Positions 38,201 through 52,224 of a DNA stretch of 64,000 nucleotides are shown here, piece after piece. Origin of the DNA: Pampus argenteus (taxonomy: Eukaryota > Chordata > Actinopteri > Scombriformes > Stromateidae); NCBI GenBank assembly GCA_036937835.1, contig CM072861.1, positions 677,001 to 741,000 on the forward strand. Direction: 5' to 3'. The stretch's first letter is position 1. Each line of letters opens with the position of its first letter. The position numbers and the translations under genes were made by a program. A model generated the notes under the pieces. It saw only the letters and a program-made list of their open reading frames with translations. It was not told the origin of the DNA and ran no database searches.

Positions 38201-38317
38201 TGTAGCTTTTGTAAAAATAGCTTTCTCTATGCGAGAGAAGGCCAAAAATGACAACTACAGTTTTTCTTAAACAAAGAGCAATATTTTCAATCAAAACCAT
38301 GTTTGCCATCAACAAGT
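35239..38317. repeat. HOR copy 8, deleted 17-monomer unit
   Basis: M1-M8 joined to M17-M25; 3,079 bp, exactly the reference less the 1,439 bp of M9-M16. M7-M8 and M15-M16 are internal duplicates, so unequal exchange between these two pairs explains the deletion. From M7 (36333) onward it matches the tail of copy 3 at a constant offset of 19,721 bp. Confidence 0.93.
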
Positions 38318-40864
38318 AACTGATTTCTAATGATTAGGACCGAAAAACTCACTTCTGCGAGCTTCCTACAGCTTTTACTGTAACATTTGTAAAAATGGGT
38401 TTCTCTCCGTGAGAGAAGGCCAGACATGACAACTACAGTTTTTCTTAAACATAGAGCAATATTTTCAATCAAAACCATGTTTGCCATCAACAAGTAACTG
38501 ATTTCGAATGATTAGGACCAAAAAAACTAATTTCTGAAAGCTTCTTGCAGCTTTTACTCTAACATTTGTAAAAAAATGGGTTTCTCTCGGTGAGAGAAGG
38601 CCAGACATGACAACTACAGTTTTTCTTAAACATAGAGCAATATTTTCAATCAAAACCATGTTTGCCATCAACAAGTAACTGATTTCTAATGATTAGGACC
38701 GAAAAACTCACTTCTGCGAGCTTCCTACAGCTTTTACTGTAACATTTGTAAAAATGGGTTTCTCTCTGTGAAAGAAGGCCAGAAATGACAACTACAGTTT
38801 TTCTTAAATAAAGAGCAATATTTTCAATCAAAACCATGTTTGCCATCAACAAGTAACTGATTTCTAATGATTAGGACCCAGAAAATCACTTCTGCGAGCG
38901 TCTTGCAGCTTCTTCTTGCAGCTTTAACTGTAGCATTTGTAAAAATAGCTTTCTCTATGCGAGAGAAGGCCAAAAATGACAACTACAGTTTTTCTTAAAC
39001 AAAGAGCAATATTTTCAATCAAAACCATGTTTGCCATCAACAAGTAACTGATTTCTAATGATCAGCACCCAAAAAATCACTTCTGTGAGCTTCCTACAGC
39101 TATTACTGTAAAATTTGTAAAAAAAAATAGCGTTCTCTCACGAGACAAGGCCTAAATTGACAACTACAGTTTTTCTTAAACAAAGAGCAATATTTTCAAT
39201 AAAAACCATGTTTGCCATCAACAAGTAACTGATTTCTAAGGATTATGACCTAAAAAAAACTAATTTCTCAAAGCTTCTTGCAGCTTTTACTGTAACATTT
39301 GTAAAAAAAAAATAGCTTTCTCTCGGCGAGAGAAGGCCAGACATGACAACTACAGTTTTTCTTAAACAAAGAGCAATATTTTCAATCAAAACCATGTTCG
39401 CCATCAACAAGTAACTGATTTCTAACAACTAGGACCAAAAAATTCATTTCTGCGAGCTTCCTACAGCTTTTAATGTAACATTTGTAAAAAAAAAAAATAG
39501 CTTTTTCTCTGTGAGAGAAGGCCAGACATGACAACTACAGTTTTTCTTAAACAAAGAGCAATATTTTCAATAAAAACCATGTTTGCCATCAACAAGTAAC
39601 TGATTTCTAATGATTAGGACCGAAAAACTCACTTCTGCGAGCTTCCTACAGCTTTTACTGTAACATTTGTAAAAATGGGTTTCTCTCGGTGAGAGAAGGC
39701 CAGAAATGACAACTACAGTTTTTCTTAAACAAAGAGCAATATTTTCAATCAAAACCATGTTTGCCATCAACAAGTAACTGATTTCTAATGATTAGGACCA
39801 AAAAAACTAATTTCTGAAAGCTTCTTGCAGCTTTTACTGTAACATTTGTAAAAATGGGTTTCTCTCAGTGAGAGAAGGCCAGAAATGACAACTACAGTTT
39901 TTCTTAAACAAAGAGCAATATTTTCAATCAAAACCATGTTTGCCATCAACAAGTAACTGATTTCTAATGATTAGGACCAAAAAAACTAATTTTTGAAAGC
40001 TTCTTGTAGCTTTTACTGTAACAATTGTAAAAAAAAATAGCTTTCTCTCGACGAGAGAAGGCCAGACATGACAACTACAGTTTTTCTTAAACAAAGAGCA
40101 ATATTTTCAATCAAAACCATGTTTGCCATCAACAAGTAACTGATTTCTAATGATTAGGATAAAAAAACTCACTTCTTGCAGCTTTTACTGTTACATTTTA
40201 AAAATAGCTTTCTCTATGCGAGACAAGGCCTAAAATGACAACTACAGTTTTTCTTAAACAAAGAGCAATATTTTCAATCAAAACCATGTTTGCCGTCAAC
40301 AAGTAATGGATTTCTAATGATTAGGACCCAAAAAAACACTTCTGTGAGCTTTCCACAGCTTTTACTGTAACATTTGTAAAAATGGGTTTCTCTCGGCTAG
40401 AGAAGGCCAGAAATGACAACTACAGTTTTTCTAAAACAAAGAGCAATATTTTCAATCAAAACCATGTTTGCCATCAACAAGTAACTGATTTCTAATAATT
40501 AGGACCAAAAAACTCACTTCTGCGAGCGTCTTGCGGCTTCTTCTTGCAGCTTTAACTGTAGCTTTTGTAAAAATAGCTTTCTCTATGCGAGAGAAGGCCA
40601 AAAATGACAACTACAGTTTTTCTAAAACAAAGAGCAATATTTTCAATCAAAACCATGTTTGCCATCAACAAGTAACTGATTTCTAATAATTAGGACCAAA
40701 AAACTCACTTCTGCGAGCGTCTTGCGGCTTCTTCTTGCAGCTTTAACTGTAGCTTTTGTAAAAATAGCTTTCTCTATGCGAGAGAAGGCCAAAAATGACA
40801 ACTACAGTTTTTCTTAAACAAAGAGCAATATTTTCAATCAAAACCATGTTTGCCATCAACAAGT
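38318..40864. repeat. HOR copy 9, truncated 14-monomer unit
   Basis: M1-M13 plus an M25-type monomer; 2,547 bp. It repeats the structure, length and diagnostic variants of 18597-21143, so it is a duplicate of that unit and not an independent truncation. Confidence 0.92.
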
Positions 40865-42505
40865 AACTGATTTCTAATGATTAGGACCGAAAAACTCACT
40901 TCTGCGAGCTTCCTACAGCTTTTACTGTAACATTTGTAAAAATGGGTTTCTCTCGGTGAGAGAAGGCCAGACATGACAACTACAGTTTTTCTTAAACATA
41001 GAGCAATATTTTCAATCAAAACCATGTTTGCCATCAACAAGTAACTGATTTCGAATGATTAGGACCAAAAAAACTAATTTCTGAAAGCTTCTTGCAGCTT
41101 TTACTGTAACATTTGTAAAAAAATGGGTTTCTCTCGGTGAGAGAAGGCCAGACATGACAACTACAGTTTTTCTTAAACATAGAGCAATATTTTCAATCAA
41201 AACCATGTTTGCCATCAACAAGTAACTGATTTCTAATGATTAGGACCGAAAAACTCACTTCTGCGAGCTTCCTACAGCTTTTACTGTAACATTTGTAAAA
41301 ATGGGTTTCTCTCTGTGAAAGAAGGCCAGAAATGACAACTACAGTTTTTCTTAAATAAAGAGCAATATTTTCAATCAAAACCATGTTTGCCATCAACAAG
41401 TAACTGATTTCTAATGATTAGGACCCAGAAAATCACTTCTGCGAGCGTCTTGCAGCTTCTTCTTGCAGCTTTAACTGTAGCATTTGTAAAAATAGCTTTC
41501 TCTATGCGAGAGAAGGCCAAAAATGACAACTACAGTTTTTCTTAAACAAAGAGCAATATTTTCAATCAAAACCATGTTTGCCATCAACAAGTAACTGATT
41601 TCTAATGATCAGCACCCAAAAAATCACTTCTGTGAGCTTCCTACAGCTATTACTGTAAAATTTGTAAAAAAAAATAGCGTTCTCTCACGAGACAAGGCCT
41701 AAATTGACAACTACAGTTTTTCTTAGACAAAGAGCAATATTTTCAATAAAAACCATGTTTGCCATCAACAAGTAACTGATTTCTAAGGATTATGACCTAA
41801 AAAAAACTAATTTCTCAAAGCTTCTTGCAGCTTTTACTGTAACATTTGTAAAAAAAAATAGCTTTCTCTCGGCGAGAGAAGGCCAGACATGACAACTACA
41901 GTTTTTCTTAAACAAAGAGCAATATTTTCAATCAAAACCATGTTCGCCATCAACAAGTAACTGATTTCTAACAACTAGGACCAAAAAATTCATTTCTGCG
42001 AGCTTCCTACAGCTTTTAATGTAACATTTGTAAAAAAAAAAAATAGCTTTTTCTCTGTGAGAGAAGGCCAGACATGACAACTACAGTTTTTCTTAAACAA
42101 AGAGCAATATTTTCAATAAAAACCATGTTTGCCATCAACAAGTAACTGATTTCTAATGATTAGGACCAAAAAAACTAATTTCTGAAAGCTTCTTGCAGCT
42201 TTTACTGTAACATTTGTAAAAATGGGTTTCTCTCAGTGAGAGAAGGCCAGAAATGACAACTACAGTTTTTCTTAAACAAAGAGCAATATTTTCAATCAAA
42301 ACCATGTTTGCCATCAACAAGTAACTGATTTCTAATGATTAGGACCAAAAAAACTAATTTTTGAAAGCTTCTTGTAGCTTTTACTGTAACAATTGTAAAA
42401 AAAAATAGCTTTCTCTCGACGAGAGAAGGCCAGACATGACAACTACAGTTTTTCTTAAACAAAGAGCAATATTTTCAATCAAAACCATGTTTGCCATCAA
42501 CAAGT
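40865..42505. repeat. HOR copy 10, truncated 9-monomer unit
   Basis: M1-M7, M9, M10, then directly M1 of the next unit; 1,641 bp. The missing M8 is also missing from copy 5, whose first nine monomers correspond to this unit at the 19,721-bp offset. Confidence 0.92.
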
Positions 42506-45500
42506 AACTGATTTCTAATGATTAGGACCGAAAAACTCACTTCTGCGAGCTTCCTACAGCTTTTACTGTAACATTTGTAAAAATGGGTTTCTCTCGGTGA
42601 GAGAAGGCCAGACATGACAACTACAGTTTTTCTTAAACATAGAGCAATATTTTCAATCAAAACCATGTTTGCCATCAACAAGTAACTGATTTCGAATGAT
42701 TAGGACCAAAAAAACTAATTTCTGAAAGCTTCTTGCAGCTTTTACTGTAACATTTGTAAAAAAATGGGTTTCTCTCGGTGAGAGAAGGCCAGACATGACA
42801 ACTACAGTTTTTCTTAAACATAGAGCAATATTTTCAATCAAAACCATGTTTGCCATCAACAAGTAACTGATTTCTAATGATTAGGACAGAAAAACTCACT
42901 TCTGCGAGCTTCCTACAGCTTTTACTGTAACATTTGTAAAAATGGGTTTCTCTCTGTGAAAGAAGGCCAGAAATGACAACTACAGTTTTTCTTAAATAAA
43001 GAGCAATATTTTCAATCAAAACCATGTTTGCCATCAACAAGTAACTGATTTCTAATGATTAGGACCCAGAAAATCACTTCTGCGAGCGTCTTGCAGCTTC
43101 TTCTTGCAGCTTTAACTGTAGCATTTGTAAAAATAGCTTTCTCTATGCGAGAGAAGGCCAAAAATGACAACTACAGTTTTTCTTAAACAAAGAGCAATAT
43201 TTTCAATCAAAACCATGTTTGCCATCAACAAGTAACTGATATCTAATGATCAGCACCCAAAAAATCACTTCTGTGAGCTTCCTACAGCTATTACTGTAAA
43301 ATTTGTAAAAAAAAATAGCGTTCTCTCACGAGACAAGGCCTAAATTGACAACTACAGTTTTTCTTAAACAAAGAGCAATATTTTCAATAAAAACCATGTT
43401 TGCCATCAACAAGTAACTGATTTCTAAGGATTATGACCTAAAAAAAACTAATTTCTCAAAGCTTCTTGCAGCTTTTACTGTAACATTTGTAAAAAAAAAT
43501 AGCTTTCTCTCGGCGAGAGAAGGCCAGACATGACAACTACAGTTTTTCTTAAACAAAGAGCAATATTTTCAATCAAAACCATGTTCGCCATCAACAAGTA
43601 ACTGATTTCTAACAACTAGGACCAAAAAATTCATTTCTGCGAGCTTCCTACAGCTTTTAATGTAACATTTGTAAAAAAAAAAAATAGCTTTTTCTCTGTG
43701 AGAGAAGGCCAGACATGACAACTACAGTTTTTCTTAAACAAAGAGCAATATTTTCAATAAAAACCATGTTTGCCATCAACAAGTAACTGATTTCTAATGA
43801 TTAGGACCGAAAAACTCACTTCTGCGAGCTTCCTACAGCTTTTACTGTAACATTTGTAAAAATGGGTTTCTCTCGGTGAGAGAAGGCCAGAAATGACAAC
43901 TACAGTTTTTCTTAAACAAAGAGCAATATTTTCAATCAAAACCATGTTTGCCATCAACAAGTAACTGATTTCTAATGATTAGGACCAAAAAAACTAATTT
44001 CTGAAAGCTTCTTGCAGCTTTTACTGTAACATTTGTAAAAATGGGTTTCTCTCAGTGAGAGAAGGCCAGAAATGACAACTACAGTTTTTCTTAAACAAAG
44101 AGCAATATTTTCAATCAAAACCATGTTTGCCATCAACAAGTAACTGATTTCTAATGATTAGGACCAAAAAAACTAATTTTTGAAAGCTTCTTGTAGCTTT
44201 TACTGTAACAATTGTAAAAAAAAATAGCTTTCTCTCGACGAGAGAAGGCCAGACATGACAACTACAGTTTTTCTTAAACAAAGAGCAATATTTTCAATCA
44301 AAACCATGTTTGCCATCAACAAGTAACTGATTTCTAATGATTAGGATAAAAAAACTCACTTCTTGCAGCTTTTACTGTTACATTTTAAAAATAGCTTTCT
44401 CTATGCGAGACAAGGCCTAAAATGACAACTACAGTTTTTCTTAAACAAAGAGCAATATTTTCAATCAAAACCATGTTTGCCGTCAACAAGTAATGGATTT
44501 CTAATGATTAGGACCCAAAAAAACACTTCTGTGAGCTTTCCACAGCTTTTACTGTAACATTTGTAAAAATGGGTTTCTCTCGGCTAGAGAAGGCCAGAAA
44601 TGACAACTACAGTTTTTCTAAAACAAAGAGCAATATTTTCAATCAAAACCATGTTTGCCATCAACAAGTAACTGATTTCTAATAATTAGGACCAAAAAAC
44701 TCACTTCTGCGAGCGTCTTGCGGCTTCTTCTTGCAGCTTTAACTGTAGCTTTTGTAAAAATAGCTTTCTCTATGCGAGAGAAGGCCAAAAATGACAACTA
44801 CAGTTTTTCTTAAACATAGAGCAATATTTTCAATCAAAACCATGTTTGCCATCAACAAGTAACTGATTTCTAATGAACAGGAACCAAAAAAATCACTTCT
44901 GTGAGCTTTCTACAGCTATTTCTGTAAAATTTGTAAAAATAGCATTCTCTCGCGAGACAAGGCCTAAAATGACAACTACAGTTTTTCTTAAACAAAGAGC
45001 AATATTTTCAATCAAAACCATGTTCGCCATCAACAAGTAACTGATTTCTAACAACTAGGACCAAAAAATTCATTTCTGCGAGCTTCCTACAGCTTTTAAT
45101 GTAACATTTGTAAAAAAAAAAAATAGCTTTTTCTCTGTGAGAGAAGGCCAGACATGACAACTACAGTTTTTCTTAAACAAAGAGCAATATTTTCAATAAA
45201 AACCATGTTTGCCATCAACAAGTAACTGATTTCTAATGATTAGGACCGAAAAACTCACTTCTGCGAGCTTCCTACAGCTTTTACTGTAACATTTGTAAAA
45301 ATGGGTTTCTCTCGGTGAGAGAAGGCCAGAAATGACAACTACAGTTTTTCTTAAACAAAGAGCAATATTTTCAATCAAAACCATGTTTGCCATCAACAAG
45401 TAACTGATTTCTAATGATTAGGACCCAGAAAATCACTTCTGTGACCTTCCTACAGCTTTTACAGTAACATTTGTAAAAATAGCGTTCTCTCGCGAGACAA

Positions 45501-45949
45501 GGCCTGAAATGACAACTACAGTTTTTCTTAAACAAAGAGCAATATTTTCAATTACAACCATGTTCACCATCAACAAGTAACTGATTTCTAATAATTAGGA
45601 CCAAAAAACTCACTTCTGCGAGCGTCTTGCAGCTTCTCCTTGCAGCTTTAACTGTAGCTTTTGTAAAAATAGCTTTCTCTATGCGAGAGAAGGCCAAAAA
45701 TGACAACTACAGTTTTTCTTAAACAAAGAGCAATATTTTCAATCAAAACCATGTTTGCCATCAACAAGTAACTGATTTCTAATGATCAGGACCCAAAAAA
45801 TCACTTCTGTGAGCTTCCTACAGCTATTACTATAAAATTTGTAAAAAAAATAGCGTTCTCTCGCGAGACAAGGCCTAAAATAAAAACTACAGTATTTCTT
45901 AAACAAAGAGCAACATTTTCAATCAAAACCATGTTTGCCATCAACAAGT
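42506..45949. repeat. HOR copy 11, last ordered copy (M1-M19)
   Basis: M1-M19 in canonical order, then M21 with M20 skipped, after which the order breaks down. M10-M17 (44142-45578) match 22602-24038 at an offset of 21,540 bp, including the GAGCTTTCTAC variant in M14 and TTTACAGTAAC in M17. These are the last M1-M4 monomers in the window. Confidence 0.92.
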
Positions 45950-48430
45950 AACTGATTTCTAATGATTAAGACCAAAAAACTCACTCCTGCGTGCTTCCTA
46001 CAACTTTTACTGTAACATTTGTAAAAATTGGTTTCTCTCGCGAGACATGGCCAGAAATGACAACTACAGTTTTTCTTAAACAAAGAGCAATATTTTTAAT
46101 CAAAACCATGTTTGCCATCAACAAGTAACTGATTTTTAATGATTAGGACCAAAAAAACTAATTTCTGAAAGCTTCTTGCAGCTTTTACTGTAACATTTGT
46201 AAAAAAAAATAGCTTTCTCTCGGCGAGAGAAGGCCAGACATGACAACTACAGTTTTTCTTAAACAAAGAGCAATATTTTCAATCAAAACCATGTTTGCCA
46301 TCAACAAGTAAATGATTTCTAATGATTAGGAACAAAAAAACTAATTTTTGAAAGCTTCTTGTAGCTTTTACTGTAACAATTGTAAAAAAAAATAGCTTTC
46401 TCTCGACGAGAGAAGGCCAGACATGACAACTACAGTTTTTCTTAAACAAAGAGCAATATTTTCAATCAAAACCATGTTTGCCATCAACAAGTAACTGATT
46501 TCTAATGATTAGGATCAAAAAACTCACTTCTTGCAGCTTTTACTGTTACATTTTAAAAATAGCTTTCTCTATGCGAGACAAGGCCTAAAATGACAACTAC
46601 AGTTTTTCTTAAACAAAGAGCAATATTTTCAATCAAAACCATGTTTGCCATCAACAAGTAATGGATTTCTAATGATTAGGACCCAAAAAAACACTTCTGT
46701 GAGCTTTCCACGGCTTTTACTGTAACATTTGTAAAAATGGGTTTCTCTCGGCGAGAGAAGGCCAGAAATGACAACTACAGTTTTTCTAAAACAAAGAGCA
46801 ATATTTTCAATCAAAACCATGTTTGCCATCAACAAGTAACTGATTTCTAATGATTAGGACCAAAAAACTCACTTCTGCGAGCTTCTTACAACTTTTACTG
46901 TAACATTTGTAAAAATTGGTTTCTCTCGCGAGACATGGCCAGAAATGACAACTACAGTTTTTCTTAAACAAAGAGCAATATTTTTAATCAAAACCATGTT
47001 TGCCATCAACAAGTAACTGATTTCTAATGATTAGGACCAAAAAAACTAATTTCTGAAAGCTTCTTGCAGCTTTTACTGTAACATTTGTAAAAAAAAATAG
47101 CTTTCTCTCGGCGAGAGAAGGCCAGACATGACAACTACAGTTTTTCTTAAACAAAGAGCAATATTTTCAATCAAAACCATGTTAGCCATCAACAAGTAAC
47201 TGATTTCTAATGATTAGGACCAAAAAAACTAATTTTTGAAAGCTTCTTGTAGCTTTTACTGTAACAATTGTAAAAAAAAATAGCTTTCTCTCGACGAGAG
47301 AAGGCCAGACATGACAACTACAGTTTTTCTTAAACAAAGAGCAATATTTTCAATCAAAACCATGTTTGCCATCAACAAGTAACTGATTTCTAATGATTAG
47401 GATAAAAAAACTCACTTCTTGCAGCTTTTACTGTTACATTTTAAAAATAGCTTTCTCTATGCGAGACAAGGCCTAAAATGACAACTACAGTTTTTCTTAA
47501 ACAAAGAGCAATATTTTCAATCAAAACCATGTTTGCCGTCAACAAGTAATGGATTTCTAATAATTAGGACCGAAAAACTCACTTTTGCGAGCTTCCTACA
47601 GCTTTTACTGTAACATTTGTAAAAATGGGTTTGTCTCGGTGAGAGAAGGACAGAAATGATAACTACAGTTTTTCTTAAAAAAGGAGCAAAATTTTCAATC
47701 AAAACCATGTAAGCCATCAACAAGTAACTGATTTCTAATGATTAAGACCAAAAAACTCACTCCTGCGTGCTTCCTACAACTTTTACTGTAACATTTGTAA
47801 AAATTGGTTTCTCTCGCGAAACATGGCCAGAAATGACAACTACAGTTTTTCTTAAACAAAGAGCAATATTTTTAATCAAAACCATGTTTGCCATCAACAA
47901 GTAACTGATTTTTAATGATTAGGACCAAAAAAACTAATTTCTGAAAGCTTCTTGCAGCTTTTACTGTAACATTTGTAAAAAAAAATAGCTTTCTCTCGGC
48001 GAGAGAAGGCCAGACATGACAACTACAGTTTTTCTTAAACAAAGAGCAATATTTTCAATCAAAACCATGTTTGCCATCAACAAGTAACTGATTTCTAATG
48101 ATTAGGATCAAAAAACTCACTTCTTGCAGCTTTTACTGTTACATTTTAAAAATAGCTTTCTCTATGCGAGACAAGGCCTAAAATGACAACTACAGTTTTT
48201 CTTAAACAAAGAGCAATATTTTCAATCAAAACCATGTTTGCCATCAACAAGTAATGGATTTCTAATGATTAGGACCCAAAAAAACACTTCTGTGAGCTTT
48301 CCACAGCTTTTACTGTAACATTTGTAAAAATGGGTTTCTCTCGGCGAGAGAAGGCCAGAAATGACAACTACAGTTTTTCTAAAACAAAGAGCAATATTTT
48401 CAATCAAAACCATGTTTGCCATCAACAAGT
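45950..48430. repeat. Shuffled satellite segment, 14 monomers
   Basis: Order: M21, X, M22, M23, M24, 21b, X, M10, M11, M20, M21, X, M23, M24; 2,481 bp. At 47548 an M20 unit begins with the AATGGATTTC start that normally follows M11, an M11-to-M20 hybrid joint. X and 21b are common here but absent from the canonical 25-mer. Confidence 0.88.
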
Positions 48431-49867
48431 AACTGATTTCTAATGATTAGGACCAAAAAACTCACTTCTGCGAGCTTCTTACAACTTTTACTGTAACATT
48501 TGTAAAAATTGGTTTCTCTCGCGAGACATGGCCAGAAATGACAACTACAGTTTTTCTTAAACAAAGAGCAATATTTTTAATCAAAACCATGTTTGCCATC
48601 AACAAGTAACTGATTTCTAATGATTAGGACCAAAAAAACTAATTTCTGAAAGCTTCTTGCAGCTTTTACTGTAACATTTGTAAAAAAAAATAGCTTTCTC
48701 TCGGCGAGAGAAGGCCAGACATGACAACTACAGTTTTTCTTAAACAAAGAGCAATATTTTCAATCAAAACCATGTTTGCCATCAACAAGTAAATGATTTC
48801 TAATGATTAGGACCAAAAAAACTAATTTTTGAAAGCTTCTTGTAGCTTTTACTGTAACAATTGTAAAAAAAAATAGCTTTCTCTCGACGAGAGAAGGCCA
48901 GACATGACAACTACAGTTTTTCTTAAACAAAGAGCAATATTTTCAATCAAAACCATGTTTGCCATCAACAAGTAACTGATTTCTAATGATTAGCATAAAA
49001 AAACTCACTTCTTGCAGCTTTTACTGTTACATTTTAAAAATAGCTTTCTCTATGCGAGACAAGGCCTAAAATGACAACTACAGTTTTTCTTAAACAAAGA
49101 GCAATATTTTCAATCAAAACCATGTTTGCCGTCAACAAGTAATGGATTTCTAATGATTAGGACCCAAAAAAACACTTCTGTGAGCTTTCCACAGCTTTTA
49201 CTGTAACATTTGTAAAAATGGGTTTCTCTCGGCGAGAGAAGGCCAGAAATGACAACTACAGTTTTTCTAAAACAAAGAGCAATATTTTCAATCAAAACCA
49301 TGTTTGCCATCAACAAGTAACTGATTTCTAATGATTAGGACCAAAAAACTCACTTCTGCGAGCTTCTTACAACTTTTACTGTAACATTTGTAAAAATTGG
49401 TTTCTCTCGCGAGACAAGCCCAGAAATGACAACTACAGTTTTTCTTAAACAAAGAGCAATATTTTCAATTACAACCATGTTCACCATCAACAAGTAACTG
49501 ATTTCTAATAATTAGGACCAAAAAACTCACTTCTGCGAGCGTCTTGCGGCTTCTTCTTGCAGCTTTAACTGTAGCTTTTGTAAAAATAGCTTTCTCTATG
49601 CGAGAGAAGGCCAAAAATGACAACTACAGTTTTTCTTAAACAAAGAGCAATATTTTCAATCAAAACCATGTTTGCCATCAACAAGTAACTGATTTCTAAT
49701 GATCAGCACCCAAAAAATCACTTCTGTGAGCTTCCTACAGCTATTACTGTAAAATTTGTAAAAAAAAATAGCGTTCTCTCACGAGACAAGGCCTAAATTG
49801 ACAACTACAGTTTTTCTTAAACAAAGAGCAATATTTTCAATAAAAACCATGTTTGCCATCAACAAGT
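48431..49867. repeat. Duplicated 8-monomer block, copy without the LTR
   Basis: Order: 21b, X, M22, M11, M24, 21b with a TTACAACC...TTCACC end, an M25-type unit, M5; 1,437 bp. Shared rare variants with 52225-54160 are GATTAGCAT at the start of M11 (near 48990 and 52788) and GAGACAAGCCC in the 21b unit (near 49413 and 53702). It preserves the uninterrupted GTAAC target in its M24 unit, the empty version of the LTR site. Confidence 0.92.
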
Positions 49868-52224
49868 AACTGATTTCTAAGGATTATGACCTAAAAAAAA
49901 CTAATTTCTCAAAGCTTCTTGCAGCTTTTACTGTAACATTTGTAAAAAAAAATAGCTTTCTCTCGGCGAGAGAAGGCCAGACATGACAACTACAGTTTTT
50001 CTTAAACAAAGAGCAATATTTTCAATCAAAACCATGTTCGCCATCAACAAGTAACTGATTTCTAACAACTAGGACCAAAAAATTCATTTCTGCGAGCTTC
50101 CTACAGCTTTTAATGTAACATTTGTAAAAAAAAAAAATAGCTTTTTCTCTGTGAGAGAAGGCCAGACATGACAACTACAGTTTTTCTTAAACAAAGAGCA
50201 ATATTTTCAATAAAAACCATGTTTGCCATCAACAAGTAACTGATTTCTAATGATTAGGACCGAGAAACTCACTTCTGCGAGCTTCCTACAGCTTTTACTG
50301 TAACATTTGTAAAAATGGGTTTCTCTCGGTGAGAGAAGGCCAGAAATGACAACTACAGTTTTTCTTAAACAAAGAGCAATATTTTCAATCAAAACCATGT
50401 TTGCCATCAACAAGTAACTGATTTCTAATGATTAGGACCAAAAAAACTAATTTTTGAAAGCTTCTTGTAGCTTTTACTGTAACAATTGTAAAAAAAAATA
50501 GCTTTCTCTCGACGAGAGAAGGCCAGACATGACAACTACAGTTTTTCTTAAACAAAGAGCAATATTTTCAATCAAAACCATGTTTGCCATCAACAAGTAA
50601 CTGATTTCTAATGATTAGGATAAAAAAACTCACTTCTTGCAGCTTTTACTGTTACATTTTAAAAATAGCTTTCTCTATGCGAGACAAGGCCTAAAATGAC
50701 AACTACAGTTTTTCTTAAACAAAGAGCAATATTTTCAATCAAAACCATGTTTGCCGTCAACAAGTAATGGATTTCTAATGATTAGGACCCAAAAAAACAC
50801 TTCTGTGAGCTTTCCACAGCTTTTACTGTAACATTTGTAAAAATGGGTTTCTCTCGGCGAGAGAAGGCCAGAAATGACAACTACAGTTTTTCTAAAACAA
50901 AGAGCAATATTTTCAATCAAAACCATGTTTGCCATCAACAAGTAACTGATTTCTAATAATTAGGACCAAAAAACTCACTTCTGCGAGCGTCTTGCGGCTT
51001 CTTCTTGCAGCTTTAACTGTAGCTTTTGTAAAAATAGCTTTCTCTATGCGAGAGAAGGCCAAAAATGACAACTACAGTTTTTCTTAAACATAGAGCAATA
51101 TTTTCAATCAAAACCATGTTTGCCATCAACAAGTAACTGATTTCTAATGAACAGGAACCAAAAAAATCACTTCTGTGAGCTTTCTACAGCTATTTCTGTA
51201 AAATTTGTAAAAATAGCATTCTCTCGCGAGACAAGGCCTAAAATGACAACTACAGTTTTTCTTAAACAAAGAGCAATATTTTCAATCAAAACCATGTTCG
51301 CCATCAACAAGTAACTGATTTCTAACAACTAGGACCAAAAAATTCATTTCTGCGAGCTTCCTACAGCTTTTAATGTAACATTTGTAAAAAAAAAAAAATA
51401 GCTTTTTCTCTGTGAGAGAAGTCCAGACATGACAACTACAGTTTTTCTTAAACAAAGAGCAATATTTTCAATAAAAACCATGTTTGCCATCAACAAGTAA
51501 CTGATTTCTAATGATTAGGACCGAAAAACTCACTTCTGCGAGCTTCCTACAGCTTTTACTGTAACATTTGTAAAAATGGGTTTCTCTCGGTGAGAGAAGG
51601 CCAGAAATGACAACTACAGTTTTTCTTAAACAAAGAGCAATATTTTCAATCAAAACCATGTTTGCCATCAACAAGTAACTGATTTCTAATGATTAGGACC
51701 CAGAAAATCACTTCTGTGACCTTCCTACAGCTTTTACAGTAACATTTGTAAAAATAGCGTTCTCTCGCGAGACAAGGCCTGAAATGACAACTACAGTTTT
51801 TCTTAAACAAAGAGCAATATTTTCAATTACAACCATGTTCACCATCAACAAGTAACTGATTTCTAATAATTAGGACCAAAAAACTCACTTCTGCGAGCGT
51901 CTTGCAGCTTCTCCTTGCAGCTTTAACTGTAGCTTTTGTAAAAATAGCTTTCTCTATGCGAGAGAAGGCCAAAAATGACAACTACAGTTTTTCTTAAACA
52001 AAGAGCAATATTTTCAATCAAAACCATGTTTGCCATCAACAAGTAACTGATTTCTAATGATCAGGACCCAAAAAATCACTTCTGTGAGCTTCCTACAGCT
52101 ATTACTATAAAATTTGTAAAAAAAATAGCGTTCTCTCGCGAGACAAGGCCTAAAATAAAAACTACAGTATTTCTTAAACAAAGAGCAATATTTTCAATCA
52201 AAACCATGTTTGCCATCAACAAGT
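49868..52224. repeat. Shuffled satellite segment, 13 monomers
   Basis: Order: M6, M7, M8, M10, M11, M24, M13, M14, M15, M16, M17, M18, M19; 2,357 bp. It is close to a deleted canonical HOR (M9 lost, M12 replaced by the M24 form with GGCGAGAG). M14 and M17 carry the GAGCTTTCTAC and TTTACAGTAAC variants also seen near 45 kb. Confidence 0.88.

Larger units (their letters stand above)
36333..42505. repeat. Multi-HOR duplication, copy 2
   Basis: Counterpart of 16612-22784. Shared marks include ATATTTTTAATC near the M23/M24 joint, CTCTCCGTGAG in M1, TTTACTCTAAC in M2, the M13-to-M25 joint and the missing M8. Each copy also has a few private changes, such as CTCGAGGAGAG near 37333 here. Confidence 0.88.
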
